A stretch of DNA of 14,341 nucleotides from Parcubacteria group bacterium (GCA_003565105.1 PXDG01000134.1:1-14341), one strand, 5' to 3'; positions 1 through 7,554 are shown, counted from the stretch's first letter. The notes: generated by a model not told the origin, from the letters alone. Numbers and translations: made by a program.

Positions 1-2
1 AT

Positions 3-271
3 GCCGAGAGGAGGTCAACTATTAATAGTTTGTCTGATGCACTCAATCAATATCTGATTGATGAAGGAAGATATCCAGATGGGATCCCTACTGCTTACCA
101 AGAAATTCGTGCTGTTAGTACTGGCTCAGGATGTTTAGATCTCTGACACCAACTTACATAGCTTCAATTCCTGTAGATGCTAATGCTTCTGGCGAGGGGA
201 GTGGTTTTGAAGTAGCTCTGAATCCAGACACTTCTACTATATCGATTTACTCTCCCTACATTGATGATTAG
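3..271 (+). pseudogene. Type IV pilin-like protein, 3' part, frameshifted
   Basis: This is the C-terminal part of a pilin or pseudopilin; the N-terminal prepilin helix lies left of the window. The frame beginning at base 3 reads through a pilin-like stretch (ERRSTINSLSDALNQYLIDE, then GRYPDGIP and VSTGSGCLDL) to base 143, where it meets TGA at 144-146. The typical continuation, LTPTYIASIPVD followed by GSGFEVAL, is in the frame one base back, from 143 to the TAG at 269-271. CPR pilins, as I recall them, run from the Cys-Leu-Asp segment into L-T-P-x-Y-I-x-x-I-P, so the two halves look like one protein broken by a one- or two-base indel. This could be a true pseudogene, an assembly error or (least likely) recoding. 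The C-terminal half shares its frame with the LamG ORF that starts at 275, three bases after the stop. Pilin homology is fairly sure; the state of the gene is not. Confidence 0.7.
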
Positions 272-274
272 GTA

Positions 275-994
275 ATGTCTCAACCTTCTGTCATTCAAGA
301 TGAGAGTCTCGCACTTTGGTTAGATGCAGCACAGTCAGAGTCATATTCGGGGACTGGGGCAACCTGGTTTGATCTTTCAGGGAATGATAATCACGCTATT
401 CTAGGGGGGAACACTTCAGCAGTTGCCTTTAATCCAGATGGATACTTTGAACATAGGCCAAATCCAGAAACTTGGACAAATGGTGGATTTTGGCACATTC
501 CCCATTCACCAAGCTTGAATCCGAATGGTGGATTTTGGACAGTATGTGGATCTTTTACCCATCCTCTTCCTCAAAGTCATAATGGGGGAGGCTGGTTTGG
601 GAAGCGACAGTTGGGTATCAATATTGAGACTATTAATTGGGGAGGTCATCGGGTACGAACAAATATTGGTGCATATACTACAACTTGGGATACTGCTCTA
701 CCTTTCTCCGATGATTTTGTGTATTTTTGTGTTAGCTTTGAACAGTCAACGGGTATGTATGGATCAAACCCTGGCTCACTTCGTACCTACTTAAACGATA
801 ATCTTGTATCTGCAGTCAGTGCCACTCCACAGGTAGATATGGGCGATCCAATACGGTTAGCTCGTCGTATAGGGCATTTGCAACACTATATGTATGCAGA
901 TATTGCCAATTATCAGTATTATACTCGAACTCTTTCTGATGATGAAATAGGTCAACTATATTCTGCTCATCGATCACTCTTTGATTCACGATAA
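275..994 (+). CDS. LamG/concanavalin A-like jelly-roll domain protein
   Basis: A 239-residue protein that is essentially one LamG-type beta-sandwich. It opens with LALWLDAAQ (residues 12-20) and the hallmark TWFDLSGNDNHAIL (30-43), and closes with the final strand and helix typical of these domains, YYTRTLSDDEIGQLYSAHRS, near residue 230. Such domains bind carbohydrate or protein ligands on cell surfaces, often as modules of larger secreted proteins. No signal peptide or transmembrane segment is visible at this ATG, which is odd for a surface module. The ATG lies three bases after the TAG of the pilin remnant and in the same frame, so the ORF may be the detached C-terminal module of a pilin-LamG fusion, or be translated by coupling to the upstream gene. 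No strong ribosome binding site is present (only TAGGT at close range). The fold is well supported; the ligand is unknown. Confidence 0.72.
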   Translation: MSQPSVIQDESLALWLDAAQSESYSGTGATWFDLSGNDNHAILGGNTSAVAFNPDGYFEHRPNPETWTNGGFWHIPHSPSLNPNGGFWTVCGSFTHPLPQSHNGGGWFGKRQLGINIETINWGGHRVRTNIGAYTTTWDTALPFSDDFVYFCVSFEQSTGMYGSNPGSLRTYLNDNLVSAVSATPQVDMGDPIRLARRIGHLQHYMYADIANYQYYTRTLSDDEIGQLYSAHRSLFDSR

Positions 995-1010
995 TTTGAT
1001 ATGATATAAT
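981..1010 (+). promoter_or_regulatory. Promoter of the UGD operon, extended -10
   Basis: TTGATT (981-986), an 18-base spacer and TATAAT (1005-1010), with the extended -10 dinucleotide TG at 1002-1003. It overlaps the end of the LamG gene (stop at 992-994). Transcription would start near 1017, about 26 bases before the ATG at 1043. This also argues against the alternative TTG start at 1010, which lies within the -10. Confidence 0.6.
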
Positions 1011-1042
1011 TGATAGTATCGTTACAAAATAATGCAATAGAT

Positions 1043-2338
1043 ATGAATATTACGGTTGTCGGAACAGGATATGTTGGATTAGTGCAGGGAGCCTGCCTGT
1101 CTGATTTAGGAAATACGGTCTACTGTGTAGACAATAATCAGGCTAAGATTGATATGCTCAAACGCGGACAGATACCGATCTATGAGCCTGGTCTTGAGAA
1201 AGTGGTGGAGAAGAATATGGCTAAGGGAAATCTCAAGGTTACTACGGATTTGTCATTGGCTATCCAAGAAGCGGAGATGATCTTTATCGCTGTAGGGACT
1301 CCTCCGCAAGAGGATGGAAATGCTGATTTACAATATGTGAAAGCAGTAGCTACAGAAATCGGAAAAGCACTCAATCACTATGTGATTGTTGTCAATAAAA
1401 GCACAGTTCCTGTCGGGACAGGTGATATGGTTCGCGATTTGATTGCGGCAGAATATGAGGGTGATTTTGAAATGTGTTCTAATCCAGAGTTTCTTAAAGA
1501 AGGTTCTGCTTTAGAAGATTTTATGAAGCCAGATAGGGTTGTTGTAGGCTTAGATACTCAAGATCCGAAGCCTCGTAAAATGATGGCACAGTTATATGCC
1601 CCTCTCAAGGCACCGATATTTTTTACCGACATTAAGACCGCAGAATTAACAAAATATGCGGCAAATACATTTTTAGCGATGCAGATATCGTTTATTAATT
1701 CTTTATCTGATTTTGCAGAAAAGACAGGAGCCAATATTGTTGATGTAGCTGCGGGTATGAAGTTGGATAAGCGTATCGGAGAAAGAGCTTTTCTTTCTGC
1801 TGGGATTGGTTATGGAGGATCCTGTTTTCCAAAAGATGTGGAAGCATTGATTGCGATGACACAGCGTTATGATGCTCGCTCTGAGTTATTAGAGCAAATC
1901 AAAGTGGTCAATCAACAGCAACGACACTATACCGTGAATAAAATCGAATCTATGGTAGGAGGAACGGTGATAGATAAGACTATTGCTATTTGGGGCCTTT
2001 CTTTTAAGCCGAATACCGATGATATTCGCGAGTCTCCCGCAATTGATATTGCTCATATTTTGATCGATAGAGGGGCAGAGATACGAGCATACGATCCTAT
2101 CGCAGGAGAAAATGCTATACAGGTATTACCCCAAGGCAGTGTTGTAAATGATAAGTATACGGCCCTTCAAGAGGCTGATATAATTCTGCTCGCTACTGAT
2201 TGGGAAGAATTTAAAGATATTGATTGGAAACGAGCCAAAAAGGTTATGAAAACGGCGAAACTTGTTGATGGGCGTAACTTATATCATCGCCAAGACGTAG
2301 TTGATGCTGGATTTGAGTATGATGGGATTGGTGTCTAA
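1043..2338 (+). CDS. ugd: UDP-glucose 6-dehydrogenase
   Basis: A 431-residue cytosolic enzyme of the UDP-glucose/GDP-mannose dehydrogenase family. It oxidises UDP-glucose to UDP-glucuronate with two NAD+, supplying uronic acid for surface polysaccharides. The N-terminal Rossmann motif GTGYVG is at 7-12, STVPVGT at 120-126, SNPEFLKEGSA near 146-156, Lys204 in the ELTKYAANT segment, and the catalytic cysteine C261 in GYGGSCFPKD. The C-terminal UDP-binding domain carries the conserved WGLSFKPNTDDIRESP. The length is usual for the family. The start at 1043 is chosen because the next residues form the first Rossmann strand and the promoter -10 ends at 1010; the frame is open to a TTG at 1010, but that lies inside the promoter. 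There is no Shine-Dalgarno sequence. It heads an operon with the epimerase 26 bases downstream. Confidence 0.96.
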   Translation: MNITVVGTGYVGLVQGACLSDLGNTVYCVDNNQAKIDMLKRGQIPIYEPGLEKVVEKNMAKGNLKVTTDLSLAIQEAEMIFIAVGTPPQEDGNADLQYVKAVATEIGKALNHYVIVVNKSTVPVGTGDMVRDLIAAEYEGDFEMCSNPEFLKEGSALEDFMKPDRVVVGLDTQDPKPRKMMAQLYAPLKAPIFFTDIKTAELTKYAANTFLAMQISFINSLSDFAEKTGANIVDVAAGMKLDKRIGERAFLSAGIGYGGSCFPKDVEALIAMTQRYDARSELLEQIKVVNQQQRHYTVNKIESMVGGTVIDKTIAIWGLSFKPNTDDIRESPAIDIAHILIDRGAEIRAYDPIAGENAIQVLPQGSVVNDKYTALQEADIILLATDWEEFKDIDWKRAKKVMKTAKLVDGRNLYHRQDVVDAGFEYDGIGV

Positions 2339-2340
2339 AA

Positions 2341-2361
2341 TAATACAAAGGTAATACAAAG
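2341..2361 (+). repeat. 10-bp tandem direct repeat before the epimerase start
   Basis: TAATACAAAG occurs at 2341-2350 and again at 2352-2361, separated by one G, and ends three bases before the epimerase ATG. It fills almost the whole ugd-epimerase spacer. It could be a simple duplication or an A-rich translation enhancer; no function can be assigned. Confidence 0.7.
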
Positions 2362-2364
2362 CAT

Positions 2365-3288
2365 ATGAAAATCTTAGTAACAGGAGGGGCTGGATTCATC
2401 GGATCACACGTAGTGGATTCATTACTATCAGAAGGACACGATGTGGTAGTGGTTGATGATCTGTCTTCTGGGAGAAAAGACAATTGTCCCGTAACGGTAA
2501 GTTTGTATGAAGGGGATATTCGAAATGAGATGTTTATGAGAACGGTCTTTGAGGAAGAAAATCCTGAAATAATTTTTCATTTTGCAGCTCAACTATCGGT
2601 ACGAAATTCTGTTGAAGATCCGCTTTTTGATGCAGACGTGAATATTATGTCTTTTATTTATCTTTTGAATCTTGCTCGAGATTTTAAGGTTTCAAAGATT
2701 ATCTTTGCTTCATCTGCAGGTACTGTTTACGGTGATAAAGATCTTCTTCCTGTAGATGAGTCTGCTGAAACTCTACCAGAGTGTCCATATGGTATTTCTA
2801 AATTAACTATGGAAAAATATGCTTATTTTTATCAAATAGCCTATGGATTAAATTATACTGCTCTTCGGTTTTCGAATGTTTATGGACCACGTCAAAATCC
2901 TCATGGAGAAGCGGGGGTAATTGGAATATTTACGCAAAGAATGTTGGCGGAAGAAGACTGCTTTATTAATGGTGATGGGTTAACTACTCGAGACTTTATT
3001 TATATTTCTGATGTGGTAAACGCTTGTATGATCAGTATGAAAACGGATATTGTGGGAGAGTACAATATTTCTCGTGGTGAGCAAACCAATATCCTTACTA
3101 TTGGGAGGTATCTTAAAGAATATATAGGGTATTCGAAAAAGATTAAACATCGGCAGGCACAACCTGGAGAACAACGCTTTGGAGAGTATAGTTCTCAACT
3201 CTTTCAACAAAGAACGGGATGGAGTCCAGAAATTTCTATAGAATTAGGCTTACAAAAAACGGTTAAATCATTTAAAAATAGAGAATAA
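2365..3288 (+). CDS. NAD-dependent sugar-nucleotide epimerase/dehydratase (GalE-like)
   Basis: A 307-residue extended short-chain dehydrogenase/reductase. The NAD-binding GGAGFIG is at 7-13, an acidic residue that selects NAD+ (D31) ends the second strand, and the catalytic set is present: SSAGT at 116-120 and Y142-x3-K146 in PYGISK. RFSNVYGPRQNP and RDFIYISDVV are the usual substrate-domain motifs. These enzymes act on UDP-hexoses or UDP-uronic acids. Because it follows ugd in one operon, UDP-glucuronate 4-epimerase or UDP-glucose 4-epimerase is most plausible; a decarboxylase such as UDP-xylose synthase cannot be excluded from sequence alone. The ATG immediately precedes the first strand (MKILVTGGAG). 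It has no Shine-Dalgarno sequence; the spacer holds a tandem 10-mer. The family is certain, the substrate is not. Confidence 0.92.
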   Translation: MKILVTGGAGFIGSHVVDSLLSEGHDVVVVDDLSSGRKDNCPVTVSLYEGDIRNEMFMRTVFEEENPEIIFHFAAQLSVRNSVEDPLFDADVNIMSFIYLLNLARDFKVSKIIFASSAGTVYGDKDLLPVDESAETLPECPYGISKLTMEKYAYFYQIAYGLNYTALRFSNVYGPRQNPHGEAGVIGIFTQRMLAEEDCFINGDGLTTRDFIYISDVVNACMISMKTDIVGEYNISRGEQTNILTIGRYLKEYIGYSKKIKHRQAQPGEQRFGEYSSQLFQQRTGWSPEISIELGLQKTVKSFKNRE

Positions 3289-3304
3289 CATATCAATACA
3301 ATTT

Positions 3305-3877
3305 ATGAAACATTCAATACTCATCTGTGCTGGGAGTTTGAGAAAAGACTCATATAATAAAAATTTGGCAAAACATAGCCAACGAATACTTGAAGATATG
3401 GGGTACCAAACAACATATCTTGATCTCTCAGAATATACTATCCCACTCTACAATCAGGATCTTGAACAAGATGGAATTCCTTCAGATGTAACTAAATTAC
3501 AACTTCTTTGGTCTCAACACTCACGATACATTATAGCTTCTCCAGAGTATAATGGTTCTATATCTGGAGTACTCAAAAATGTGATAGATTGGATGTCACG
3601 CCCCAATCCCGCTCTACCACAAGGTGCCTCGTGTTTTAAAGGAAAGCTTGCAGGGATTATGGCTACTTCTCCAGGGAGATTAGGAGGTCTTCGAGGGCTT
3701 CGTCATGTACGAGAAATTTTAAGTACCTTGGGTACCATTGTCTTACCAGGGGATAGAGCCTTTGGTTCAGCTTCTCAGATTCTTCCTGTGGATGGCGATA
3801 TAGATCCAGTGACAGAAGAGACTCTGCGAAATCTTCTCTTAGAGTGGACGGATAGTATGCAAAAATGGTATCTATAA
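3305..3877 (+). CDS. NAD(P)H-dependent FMN reductase family protein
   Basis: A 190-residue flavodoxin-like protein of the NADPH-dependent FMN reductase/azoreductase group. The phosphate-binding loop of the flavin site is GSLRKDSYN (10-18). SPEYNGSISG (79-88) and KNVIDWMSR (91-99) form the conserved isoalloxazine-contact region, and SPGRLGG (122-128) the second flavin loop. Such cytosolic enzymes reduce flavin, quinones or azo compounds with NAD(P)H; the physiological substrate cannot be told. It starts 16 bases after the epimerase with no terminator between them, so it probably shares that transcript although it has no obvious link to sugar-nucleotide metabolism. It has no Shine-Dalgarno sequence. 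After its stop comes the structured intergenic element at about 3904-4000. Confidence 0.93.
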   Translation: MKHSILICAGSLRKDSYNKNLAKHSQRILEDMGYQTTYLDLSEYTIPLYNQDLEQDGIPSDVTKLQLLWSQHSRYIIASPEYNGSISGVLKNVIDWMSRPNPALPQGASCFKGKLAGIMATSPGRLGGLRGLRHVREILSTLGTIVLPGDRAFGSASQILPVDGDIDPVTEETLRNLLLEWTDSMQKWYL

Positions 3878-3903
3878 ACTTTCTATATAATAACGCTAAC
3901 AAA

Positions 3904-4000
3904 GGTTGTGTGAATTAGCCTCTTTTGGAGGAGGTGTCGCTGAAGGCAACGGAGGAGGGGTATAAACTGTATATAATTAACGTATTTCACACACTCTTTT
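3904..4000 (+). repeat. Structured, MITE- or RNA-like intergenic element
   Basis: A 177-base gap between the reductase and def holds a structured block. Its ends are an 8-bp inverted repeat, TGTGTGAA (3907-3914) with TTCACACA (3986-3993), followed by CTCTTTT. Inside are a CCTC/GAGG hairpin (3919-3922 with 3928-3931) and an imperfect GTCGC/GCAAC hairpin (3936-3940 with 3946-3950, loop TGAAG). The second hairpin is flanked by two copies of GGAGGAGG (3927-3934 and 3951-3958). The layout resembles short palindromic repeat families that I remember from CPR genomes, but only one copy is in this window. It could also act as a terminator for the upstream operon or as a small RNA. A TATAAT at 3886-3891 precedes it without a good -35. 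Confidence 0.45.
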
Positions 4001-4027
4001 GCATTTTCTATGCTGATGGTATATAAT
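3999..4027 (+). promoter_or_regulatory. Promoter of def-fmt
   Basis: TTGCAT (3999-4004), a 17-base spacer and a perfect TATAAT (4022-4027). Transcription would start near 4034, about 20 bases before the def ATG at 4055. This excludes the longer in-frame start at 4010, which lies inside the promoter. Confidence 0.55.
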
Positions 4028-4054
4028 ATATCAATCATTATTTACTATTATCTT

Positions 4055-4573
4055 ATGATTCGTCCCATTGAGGTCGGTACTGCTAATACAGTACTACGGA
4101 CTCCATCAACTCCAATCACAGAAATAACTCGGGATGTACGAAAGTTAGCCCGAGATATGAAGGCTACCATTGGGCCAGCGAATGGTATGGGACTTGCTGC
4201 TCCTCAAGTCGGGATTAATATTCGGATGATTTTGATTACTATTCCTGAAGAACATTATAAAGAAACAGGATGTGATTTGGCTACGTTAGGTGAACATCTT
4301 ATTTTGATTAATCCAGAAATTATCACGGTGAGTACAGAACAATGTCTTTTTGAAGAAGGGTGCCTTTCTTTACCAGAATTTTATGCTGAGGTGTCTCGTC
4401 CTTGTAAATTGACTTTTCGGGCTCTTACAGAAAAAGGTGAGAAAATAGAAGCAGAGGCTGAAGGTATTTTCGCTCGAATTATTCAGCACGAAATTGATCA
4501 TTTGGATGGAGTGTTGTTTGAAGATTATGTTACCGAACGAAAGAAAAAAGAAGGTCATAAAATCTATATCTAA
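4055..4573 (+). CDS. def: Peptide deformylase
   Basis: A 172-residue metalloenzyme that removes the formyl group from the N-terminal methionine of new proteins. All three diagnostic motifs are intact: GMGLAAPQVG (44-53), EGCLSLP (101-107, metal ligand C103) and QHEIDHLDG (144-152, ligands H145 and H149, catalytic E146). The length is normal. The frame is open upstream to an ATG at 4010, giving 15 extra residues (MLMVYNISIIIYYYLM before IRP), but that stretch contains the promoter -10 and is unlike any deformylase N-terminus, so the start at 4055 is preferred. It has no Shine-Dalgarno sequence; the base before ATG is T. The fmt ATG follows the stop by three bases, so the pair forms the classic def-fmt operon. 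Confidence 0.96.
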   Translation: MIRPIEVGTANTVLRTPSTPITEITRDVRKLARDMKATIGPANGMGLAAPQVGINIRMILITIPEEHYKETGCDLATLGEHLILINPEIITVSTEQCLFEEGCLSLPEFYAEVSRPCKLTFRALTEKGEKIEAEAEGIFARIIQHEIDHLDGVLFEDYVTERKKKEGHKIYI

Positions 4574-4576
4574 TCT

Positions 4577-5497
4577 ATGAAACTTGGTTTTTTTGGTACT
4601 CCCGCTTTTGCTGCTGATATTGCAGAAGCTCTTGTTCTGAAAGATATTGAAATTGTGGGATGTGTGAGTGCTCCTGATGCTCGCGTAGGACGGAAACAAC
4701 TTCAGACTCCCAGTCAGGTGTCTCTATGGGCTGAAAATCATAATATCCCTGTGTTAAAGCCACTGTCTGTACAGGATGGAGACTTTCAAGAAGCTTTATT
4801 ATCCTGGCATTCTGATGCTTGGCTTGTAGTTGCTTACGGAAAAATATTACCGCAATCATTTTTGAATCTTATGCCAGGTAAAGTTATTAATATTCATCCT
4901 TCAGTACTTCCTGAATATCGAGGCCCTGCTCCGATGCAAGCTGCTCTTCGAAATGGAGATACTCGTACAGGAACTACTTTGATGGTGATGGATCGGAAGA
5001 TGGATCATGGGCCAATTATTGCTCAGGTCGAGACTCCATTATTGTCAGAAGAAACGTATCCAGAATTGGAAAAACGAATGGTAGATCTTTGTGCAGGGTT
5101 AGTTAGAGATCATCTCCCAACATATCTCTCTGGTAATCTGCAGGCTATACCTCAGAATCATGAACAAGCCACGTACGTATCATTATTACACAAAGTTGAT
5201 GGTCACATTGACTGGAATGAATCAGCGAAGAATATCTATAACCAATTCCGCGCTTATACACCCTGGCCTGGCACGTTTATCTATTCTGATACTACTAAAA
5301 TAGATCTTATGTTGGAGGGATACGAATCAGAGAGTCAACTTAGATTAGCTGAATGGATGATCGCAGGAGAGGTAATGTACATTGGTACTGGACAAGGGCA
5401 GATTATTGTGAGTAAGGTGAAGCAAGCTGGTAAACCCTGGTGGAATATCTCTCAAGTGAAGCAAGCTTGGGGAAATAACGGGCAATTTACTCTGTAG
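4577..5497 (+). CDS. fmt: Methionyl-tRNA formyltransferase
   Basis: A 306-residue enzyme that formylates the methionine on initiator tRNA using 10-formyl-tetrahydrofolate. The N-terminal formyltransferase Rossmann domain begins FFGTPAFA (5-12). The catalytic triad known from E. coli Fmt (N106, H108, D144) matches N105, H107 and D143 here. The active-site loop reads NIHPSVLPEYRGPAPMQ with prolines at 108 and 117, where E. coli has alanines; I recall this variant as common in CPR. The C-terminal tRNA-binding domain starts near residue 205 (HIDWNESAKNIYNQFRAY, then PWPGTF). The length is usual. It is translated directly after def with a three-base gap and no Shine-Dalgarno sequence, and is followed by a bidirectional terminator. 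Confidence 0.96.
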   Translation: MKLGFFGTPAFAADIAEALVLKDIEIVGCVSAPDARVGRKQLQTPSQVSLWAENHNIPVLKPLSVQDGDFQEALLSWHSDAWLVVAYGKILPQSFLNLMPGKVINIHPSVLPEYRGPAPMQAALRNGDTRTGTTLMVMDRKMDHGPIIAQVETPLLSEETYPELEKRMVDLCAGLVRDHLPTYLSGNLQAIPQNHEQATYVSLLHKVDGHIDWNESAKNIYNQFRAYTPWPGTFIYSDTTKIDLMLEGYESESQLRLAEWMIAGEVMYIGTGQGQIIVSKVKQAGKPWWNISQVKQAWGNNGQFTL

Positions 5498-5544
5498 CGA
5501 GACCACACTGTCACAATTTTTTCACTGATTTAGAGATGATTCAT

Positions 5545-5576
5545 AAAGAGTGTAATGGGTAGCTATTACACTTTTT
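5545..5576. terminator. Bidirectional terminator between fmt and priA
   Basis: A 12-bp stem with one G-U pair joins 5545-5556 (ending AGTGTAAT) to 5565-5576 (ATTACACTTTTT), with an eight-base loop at 5557-5564. The A-rich left end and T-rich right end give U-tracts in both directions, as suits the convergent fmt and priA genes. Confidence 0.8.
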
Positions 5577-5592
5577 ACACCAAATATATATC

Positions 5593-7548
5593 TTACACTA
5601 GGTTTGGAGGATTAATCTCTACATCCTGTCCATGTCCTAAGACTGGGGTGACTTTGCGTTTGATTGCCACAGCTTCGGTATCTGTAGCTTTGATAATTAA
5701 GGTGAATACACTTTGTCCTTTTCCTCGTGGTCGGTAGGATTCTAATGGTCCAAGTGCTTTGATACCAATAGCTCGGAGAGCTTGTTTTGTTTTTTTTGCT
5801 TGGTGAAGAGCTTTGGTTCTCATACCGTGAGCTGAATGAATAGCAATAATTTGATAATACGGTGGGTAGTGATAGGTGTTTCGCTGAGCTTGTTCTTCGG
5901 TTAGAATCTGACGAATAGATCCATGAGCGATTCTGTGAAGCATGGGAGGAGTGGATTGCTCATCAGGATTCCATTCCTGAAAACTTTGAATAATGGTATG
6001 TTCTGAACTCATAAATCCTGCTCCTAAGGTATGGATGGCTTTTTCTAAGGAAAGATAGTCAGGTATACCTAATAAAGCTTCAGCAGAGGGTATTATGAGG
6101 TTGAATTGGGTTGGTTGAAGATGGGGAAGGAATTTGTAGATCATACTTGTAGCCAAAAGTACTTGGGTGTTTCCATTGAGTACTTCTTCAATTCTCTGTT
6201 CTTGATCCTCCTGGGTGTTACTATGATCCCCAGAAAGCATATCAAGAGATATATGAGGAAAGATGGCTTGTATGATACGGGCCAGTTTTTCAATACCAAG
6301 TCCTCCACGTCGTAAATTGTCTGAACCACATTTTGGACAAGTATGAAGCATTTTAAACCATTTATGAGATTTGTGAGATACGAGTACATGGGTGTCTCGA
6401 TATCCTTGAGGAATGGATTGTAGAGTATCTACTCGATGTTCGACGAGAAGACTTCCACTATAAGGATCTCTGAGATGATGGCCACAGTCATCACAGGCGA
6501 TATAGGTCGATTCTCCTCGTCTATTTACAAAGATTATTGTAGGTTTTTGTTCGGCGAGAGCTGTTTTAATCGATTGAATGACTGGCTCAGAAACAGATCC
6601 TTCCAATCCAGATCGGTACTGATCCATCATTGAAACTATTTGGATATTTTCTGGAGACCATTGCGGGAAGAGTTCTTCAGGGATGGATATCGAATGATTT
6701 TGGAGTGTATGGATAAGTCTAATACTCGGAAGGAGCGATGCATATATGCACGGGGCTTGATGTAGTGCTGCGAGCTGGTAGGCTATGTCTATAGCGTTAT
6801 ATTTTGGCTTCATTTCTGAAGAAGCGTGATTTTCAGCGGTAGCATCTTCAATAATGAGGAGCCCGAGATGATAATAGGGAAAAAATAAGCCATTACGAGT
6901 GGTGATAATCAATCGAGATTGTCCAGCCTTGATTTGCATCCATAATTCACGATATCTTTTGGTCGTCAAATCTCCTGAAATACTTACTGGATTATATTCA
7001 GCAAGATCTTTAGTGAGTCGAGCGAGTGAGTGCTTGTCGGGACAGAGAATTAGAATTTGTTGCTCAAGAGGCGTTTTTTGAATGAGCGATTTATAGTGCT
7101 TAAGTCGTGTGGATGCATCTCCGAGAAAGGCTCTGGGATAGGATTGGGGTGGTAAATCGGGCGAGGGAGGTGTCTCGATAGTGAGGACTTTGGGATAGCG
7201 TTTCACTACTTTGGTCAGGCGAGGAATAAATAGTTTGAGAATAACTCCGAGAGAAAAAGCATAAAATTCAGACATCCACTGAGCTAAGGAGATTTGCTTT
7301 TGTGTTAGTAATGGAGTCGTTGACAAAATTGAATCAATAGATTTTATAGTATAGGATTGTTTATTGAGATCTCGCTCTTTATCTTTTGTTAATATTTGAC
7401 AAAAGATAAGAATACCCGTAATATTACGAGTATGGACATTAACAATAACCGCTGTTCCCGGCTCAAGTGGCTCGGTTGATTGGTAGGTGAGTGTTTGTCC
7501 CAATGCACCTGGTAATTTGGTCAATGGAACGACTTGCAATATATACAT
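5593..7548 (-). CDS. priA: PriA-like primosomal protein N', helicase motifs lost
   Basis: A 651-residue PriA homologue, numbered from the ATG at 7548. The N-terminal 3'-DNA-binding domain (MYILQVVPLTKLPGALGQTL) and the C-terminal YHYPPYYQ (559-566) are recognisable, as are VNRRGES (341-347) and GLGIEK (416-421). PriA normally restarts stalled forks as a superfamily 2 helicase. Here the Walker A lysine region reads LGDASTR (about 142-148), the Walker B DEEH is EDATAENH (234-241), motif V is VLLATSMIYK (463-472) and the QVAGRAGR of motif VI is IHTLGAGFMS (505-514). Of the usual eight zinc-binding cysteines only four remain: C352, C355, C404 and C407. It is probably a structural loader with no ATPase, as known for actinobacterial PriA. 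An in-frame ATG at 7566 lies upstream of the -10 box; the start at 7548 is preferred and would be leaderless. Confidence 0.88.
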   Translation of the reverse strand: MYILQVVPLTKLPGALGQTLTYQSTEPLEPGTAVIVNVHTRNITGILIFCQILTKDKERDLNKQSYTIKSIDSILSTTPLLTQKQISLAQWMSEFYAFSLGVILKLFIPRLTKVVKRYPKVLTIETPPSPDLPPQSYPRAFLGDASTRLKHYKSLIQKTPLEQQILILCPDKHSLARLTKDLAEYNPVSISGDLTTKRYRELWMQIKAGQSRLIITTRNGLFFPYYHLGLLIIEDATAENHASSEMKPKYNAIDIAYQLAALHQAPCIYASLLPSIRLIHTLQNHSISIPEELFPQWSPENIQIVSMMDQYRSGLEGSVSEPVIQSIKTALAEQKPTIIFVNRRGESTYIACDDCGHHLRDPYSGSLLVEHRVDTLQSIPQGYRDTHVLVSHKSHKWFKMLHTCPKCGSDNLRRGGLGIEKLARIIQAIFPHISLDMLSGDHSNTQEDQEQRIEEVLNGNTQVLLATSMIYKFLPHLQPTQFNLIIPSAEALLGIPDYLSLEKAIHTLGAGFMSSEHTIIQSFQEWNPDEQSTPPMLHRIAHGSIRQILTEEQAQRNTYHYPPYYQIIAIHSAHGMRTKALHQAKKTKQALRAIGIKALGPLESYRPRGKGQSVFTLIIKATDTEAVAIKRKVTPVLGHGQDVEINPPNLV

Positions 7549-7554
7549 AACTGT

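Noticed and set aside
141..147. CTC TGA C resembles the RF2 (prfB) +1 programmed frameshift site.
   Set aside because: A +1 shift leads into a frame that stops at a TAA (182-184); the pilin homology continues in the -1 frame, and no -1 slippery heptamer is present.
3297..3302. TACAAT just before the FMN reductase ATG as a separate promoter.
   Set aside because: It ends two bases before the ATG, so transcription would begin inside the gene.
3663..3902. Minus-strand 79-codon ORF over the end of the FMN reductase.
   Set aside because: It is antisense to a gene with clear family motifs, and its own product has none.
3934..4026. Small 30-codon ORF from a GTG directly after GGAGGAG in the 3904-4000 element.
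   Set aside because: The SD-like block abuts the GTG with no spacing, the product resembles nothing, and it runs into the def promoter -10.
4370..4859. Antisense ORFs of 109 and 94 codons across def and fmt.
   Set aside because: They are shadows of strongly conserved genes, with no recognisable domain.
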